DNA of 10,485 bases from CAVPEW01 sp050247895 (lineage in GTDB: Bacteria; Actinomycetota; Acidimicrobiia; Acidimicrobiales; VFJN01). Numbering within the stretch: position 1 is the first letter of the stretch; each line of letters opens with the position of its first letter. The DNA is taken from assembly GCA_050247895.1 (NCBI GenBank), contig JBFWTJ010000127.1:1-10485 (forward strand). The letters are read 5' to 3'. The notes beneath the pieces were generated by a model. It was given only the letters and a program-made list of their open reading frames with translations. It searched no databases and was not told the DNA's origin. The position numbers were made by a program, and so were the translations under genes. Below, in pieces: positions 8,222 through 10,485 of this stretch.

Positions 8222-9058
8222 TCAGACCTGGCACGAGGGGCAGTACCAGACCGGCTTGTTGGCGAAGCGGGCCTTGGCGATCGCGGCCCGGCACCGCCGG
8301 CAGACCTCGCCGTCGCGGCCGTGGACCTTCAGCTCGGCGGCGTAGGCGCCCTCCTGGCCGTAGAGGTCGACGAAGGGCGCGGCCTCGGTGCTGGTCCCCC
8401 GGTGCTTGACGGCCTCGTGGAGCGTCTCGACCAGACCCCGGTACAGGCGCCGGATCTCCTGGGAGGACAGCTCGTTGGACACCCGGTCGTAGCGCAGGCC
8501 GGCCTCCCAGAGGATCTCGTCGCTGTAGCGCGGGCCGATCCCGGCCACGACCTCGGGGTCGACGAGCAGGGCCTTGAGCTTGGCCGCCCGGGACAGCACG
8601 ACGCGGGCGAACGCGGTCCACGACACGGCGTCGGCCACCGGGTCGAGGCCGCCGGCCGCGGCCTCGGGGACCTCGGCGACGACGTCCGACGCGGCCACCA
8701 CGAACGCCTCGGAGGCACCGTCGGGGTCGACCAGGCAGACGTTGGAGCCCTGCGTGAAGGTGAAGGTCACCTCGACGCCCTTGGTCGGGGCGTCCTTGGC
8801 CGTGGCCTTGGCCAGCGTCCCGCGCTCGCCGAAGCGCAGCACCAGGACCTCGCCGTTGTCGAGGTTGGCGGCCAGGACCGAGCCCCGCCGGTCGACCGAC
8901 TTGACCTTCGCCCCCTCGAGGCGGGCCTGGAAGGCCTTCTTGGTCCCGTTGTGGGCCACGGCCTTGGTCACGGCCACCTCGGGCGCCTTGAAGCGCTTGC
9001 CCACGAGCTCCTTCTCCAGCTCGCGCCGCAGCGTCTCGAGCTCGGGCAACTCCATCAT
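8222..9058 (-). CDS. Fpg/Nei-like DNA glycosylase homologue with altered catalytic residues
   Basis: This is a 278-residue protein of the Fpg/MutM/Nei fold, in the place where fpg normally sits between rnc and smc. It has an N-terminal ELPELETLRRELE strand/helix, the H2TH region (about 150-188, AGIGPRYSDEILWEAGL) and a complete C-terminal zinc finger (C253, C256, C273, C276). Several hallmark residues differ. The catalytic N-terminal proline of MPELPE is replaced (MMELPE, Met2). The catalytic lysine of the RRGK motif is Ser60 (DRRGS). HLGMSG reads RFGERG, the H2TH GIGN asparagine is Pro176, and the zinc-finger arginine aligns with Lys268. It may bind DNA without classical base-excision activity, or use other chemistry. 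Two tandem ATGs are possible starts; 9058 overlaps the rnc stop as ATGA and 9055 as TGATG, both behind AGGAGAGG. I withhold the symbol mutM because activity is doubtful. Confidence 0.92.
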   Translation of the reverse strand: MMELPELETLRRELEKELVGKRFKAPEVAVTKAVAHNGTKKAFQARLEGAKVKSVDRRGSVLAANLDNGEVLVLRFGERGTLAKATAKDAPTKGVEVTFTFTQGSNVCLVDPDGASEAFVVAASDVVAEVPEAAAGGLDPVADAVSWTAFARVVLSRAAKLKALLVDPEVVAGIGPRYSDEILWEAGLRYDRVSNELSSQEIRRLYRGLVETLHEAVKHRGTSTEAAPFVDLYGQEGAYAAELKVHGRDGEVCRRCRAAIAKARFANKPVWYCPSCQV

Positions 9059-9759
9059 CGGACCTCTCCTCCGCTTGTAGCGACCAGGCGGGACCAGGCG
9101 TCTCGCGCCGCAGCCTGCTCGGCCTGCTTCTTCGACCGGCCACGGCCCTCGCCCACGGGCTCCCCCTCGACCGTGGCCACGACGTGGAAGGACCGGGCGT
9201 GGTCGGGACCGGTGGCCTCGACCCGGTAGCGGGGCGTCGAGCCGTGGCGCTGCGCCACCAGCTCCTGGAGCCGGCTCTTGAAGTCGGCCCCGTCGAGGGG
9301 GGCCGACGCCAGCCGTTCGCCCAGCAGCCGGTCGACCAGCTCGCACGCGGCCTCGAAGCCGCTGTGCAGGTAGGTGGCACCGATGATGGCCTCGACCGAG
9401 TCGGCCAGGATGGACGGCTTGAGCCGGCCCCCGGACTGGGCCTCGCCCTTGCCCAGCAGGAGGTGGTCGCCCACGCCGAACTCCTCGGCCACCTCGGCCA
9501 GGGTCACGGAGTTGACCACCGACTTGCGGATCTCGGTCAGCACGCCCTCATCGACGTCGGGGTGGTCCCGGAAGATCCGGTCGGTCACGGCCATGCCCAG
9601 GACCGCGTCGCCGAGGAACTCGAGCCGCTCGTTGGAGTCGTGGCCCGGGTTCTCCGCGCACCACGAACGGTGGACGAGCGCTCGGACCAGGAGCTCGGCG
9701 GGGACGTCGAGCCCGAGGCGTTCGAGCAGCTCGTTGATGCGGACGAGCGGGAGCGAGAT
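9055..9759 (-). CDS. rnc: Ribonuclease III, start codon non-canonical
   Basis: RNase III cleaves double-stranded RNA in rRNA processing and mRNA turnover. The catalytic domain shows HRS, then NERLEFLGDAVLG (E44, E47, D51 numbering from the proposed start) and LADSVEAIIGA (D120, E123), matching the metal-binding carboxylates of the family. A double-stranded RNA-binding domain follows (about 158-226), with its GRGRSKKQAEQAAA end. The first in-frame ATG, at 9594, lies after the NERLEFLGDAV motif and cannot be the true start. Family-like sequence (INELLERLGLDVPAELL) runs upstream to the acpP stop at 9772 with no ATG, GTG or TTG. I place the start at ATC 9759, five bases after GAGG, giving 234 residues, close to the usual size; CTG 9729 (224 residues) or ATC 9771 are alternatives. 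A sequencing error is also possible. It overlaps the Fpg-like gene by four bases. Confidence 0.93.
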   Translation of the reverse strand: MSLPLVRINELLERLGLDVPAELLVRALVHRSWCAENPGHDSNERLEFLGDAVLGMAVTDRIFRDHPDVDEGVLTEIRKSVVNSVTLAEVAEEFGVGDHLLLGKGEAQSGGRLKPSILADSVEAIIGATYLHSGFEAACELVDRLLGERLASAPLDGADFKSRLQELVAQRHGSTPRYRVEATGPDHARSFHVVATVEGEPVGEGRGRSKKQAEQAAARDAWSRLVATSGGEVR

Positions 9760-9771
9760 GACGTCCTCGAT

Positions 9772-10026
9772 CTAGACCCGGGCGACGACGTAGTCGACGG
9801 CGTCGCGCACGGTCTTGAGGTCTTCGAGGTCCTCGTCCTCGATCCGGAACCCGACGGTGCGCTCCCCGACCTCCTCCTCGATCGCCTCGACGAGCTCGAT
9901 CAGGGCCAGCGAATCGGCCTCGAGGTCGTCGGTGAAGCTGGCGCCCTCGGTGATGGTCGACGGGTCGACCTCGAGGATGTCGGCCAGCCGATCGCGGATC
10001 AGCTCGAAAACCTGGTTGCGGTCCAT
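9772..10026 (-). CDS. acpP: Acyl carrier protein
   Basis: This is an 84-residue acidic acyl carrier protein that carries growing acyl chains on a phosphopantetheine arm for fatty acid synthesis and, with PlsX next door, for phospholipid synthesis. The attachment serine is S39 in EADSLALIEL; TDDLEADS and the C-terminal KTVRDAVDYVV helix are typical. Compared with E. coli ACP there is an insertion of about four residues (around GERTVGF) between helices II and III. The start at ATG 10026 gives normal ACP length and follows a GAGGA close upstream; a GTG at 10077 would add a Pro/Arg-rich tail that the family lacks. It ends in TAG, the only non-TGA stop among the complete or 3'-complete genes here, and this TAG is in frame with rnc. 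Confidence 0.97.
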   Translation of the reverse strand: MDRNQVFELIRDRLADILEVDPSTITEGASFTDDLEADSLALIELVEAIEEEVGERTVGFRIEDEDLEDLKTVRDAVDYVVARV

Positions 10027-10097
10027 CGGTCCTCGTTCGACGTGGGTCTCGGCGGGCACGGGGCGTCTCCTGGGCACGCTCGCGGGAGCGGCCGGGG

Positions 10098-10103
10098 ATG
10101 ATA
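10098..10103 (-). promoter_or_regulatory. Candidate -10 element upstream of acpP
   Basis: The 108-base gap between plsX and acpP is less GC-rich than its surroundings on the plsX side and contains TATCAT on the minus strand (5 of 6 matches to TATAAT), about 70 bases before the acpP ATG. No convincing -35 box is found 16-19 bases upstream (TTCACA is 22 bases away). It may give acpP its own promoter within the larger operon. A small 5-bp hairpin (10077-10081 with 10086-10090) lies in the resulting leader. Confidence 0.3.
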
Positions 10104-10134
10104 CCGAGCCGACATTTCGTGCGCTTGTGAACGA

Positions 10135-10485
10135 TCAGGACGCGAACGCGGCCCTGATCTCCCCGACGACGTCGGCCTCGATCATCTCGCCCGCCACCCG
10201 CACCGCGTTGAAGATCGCGCCGGCGTCCGAGGAGCCGTGGGAGATGAGGCAGAGGCCGTCCACGCCCAGCAACATCGCGCCCCCGGTGCTGTCGGGGTCC
10301 ATCTCGGCGTAGAGGGGCAGCAGGGCCGGCATCAGCACCTCGGCCGCGCCCTTGGCCGCGTCGGAGGACCCGAACACCTCGACCAGGGCCCGCAGCAGCG
10401 TCCGCAACCCGCCCTCGAGGGTCTTGAGCACGACGTTGCCGGTGAAGCCGTCGGCCACCACCACGTCGACCGCGTCGGTCATCAC
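10135..10485 (-). CDS. plsX: Phosphate acyltransferase PlsX, 5' end outside window
   Basis: These are the last 116 residues of PlsX, which converts acyl-ACP to acyl-phosphate for PlsY in phosphatidic acid synthesis; it is a peripheral cytosolic enzyme. Visible motifs are DVVVADGFTGNVVLKTLEG near the left edge, GGAMLLGV in the middle and the HGSSDAGAIFNAVRVA segment near the C-terminus, all typical of the family's C-terminal half. The frame is still open at the window edge; the GTG and ATG codons there are internal, since homologues have about 200 more residues upstream. It is the first visible gene of the minus-strand block, 108 bases before acpP, an order widely conserved in bacteria. Confidence 0.95.
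   Translation of the reverse strand: MMTDAVDVVVADGFTGNVVLKTLEGGLRTLLRALVEVFGSSDAAKGAAEVLMPALLPLYAEMDPDSTGGAMLLGVDGLCLISHGSSDAGAIFNAVRVAGEMIEADVVGEIRAAFAS

Noticed and set aside
4799..8345. Two open frames of over 1,100 codons on the plus strand opposite smc
   Set aside because: They mirror smc almost exactly. They consist of low-complexity Arg/Ser/Gly/Leu-rich sequence with no domain, and are expected when a GC-rich coiled-coil gene has few stop codons on the opposite strand.
9055..9594. RNase III starting at ATG 9594
   Set aside because: This would remove the HRS and NERLEFLGDAV motifs that hold half of the catalytic carboxylates, while clear family sequence continues upstream in frame.
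10027..10077. Acyl carrier protein starting at GTG 10077
   Set aside because: It would add a 17-residue Pro/Arg-rich tail absent from acyl carrier proteins; ATG 10026 gives the standard N-terminus.
10077..10090. Small hairpin CGCTC–GCGG–GAGCG before acpP
   Set aside because: A 5-bp stem is too short to stand as a terminator or riboregulator in this base composition; mentioned only with the acpP leader.

Overview
The window is very GC-rich, with third codon positions almost all G or C. It is nearly all coding and carries the plsX–acpP–rnc–fpg–smc gene order. Together with the MoxR/DUF58/VWA cluster and a KstR2-like TetR regulator, this points to a high-GC Actinomycetota chromosome. Acidimicrobiia is my guess from protein style, not a demonstrated placement.

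Layout. (1) Positions 2–2690, plus strand: a translationally coupled trio of a MoxR-type AAA+ ATPase (5' end outside the window), a DUF58 protein and a membrane-anchored VWA (BatA-like) protein. (2) Positions 2716–4546, minus strand: a two-gene operon of a Rieske non-heme iron oxygenase followed by a TetR regulator. A near-perfect 16-bp palindrome sits just after a plausible promoter upstream of the oxygenase. (3) Positions 4697–10485, minus strand: a housekeeping block read as plsX (5' end outside), acpP, rnc, an Fpg/Nei-like gene and smc. It ends at a strong hairpin that lies directly against the promoter of the Rieske operon.

How the genes work together. MoxR–DUF58–VWA trios are generally viewed as chaperone-like or membrane-associated assembly systems; the target here is unknown. 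The TetR–Rieske pair looks like a self-contained inducible oxidation module for an aromatic or steroid-like substrate. The minus-strand block supplies phospholipid and fatty acid synthesis (PlsX, ACP), RNA processing (RNase III), a DNA-glycosylase-fold protein and chromosome condensation (SMC).

This is mostly an ordinary core region and I see no clearly new system. Three points deserve a second look. The Fpg-like protein has lost the hallmark catalytic residues of its family. The rnc gene has no in-frame ATG/GTG/TTG start that preserves its catalytic motif, and it lies in frame with acpP across a single TAG codon. The TetR operator and promoter arrangement at 4591–4647 gives a testable regulatory model. 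No RNA genes, mobile elements, CRISPR arrays or intergenic gaps over about 150 bases were seen.
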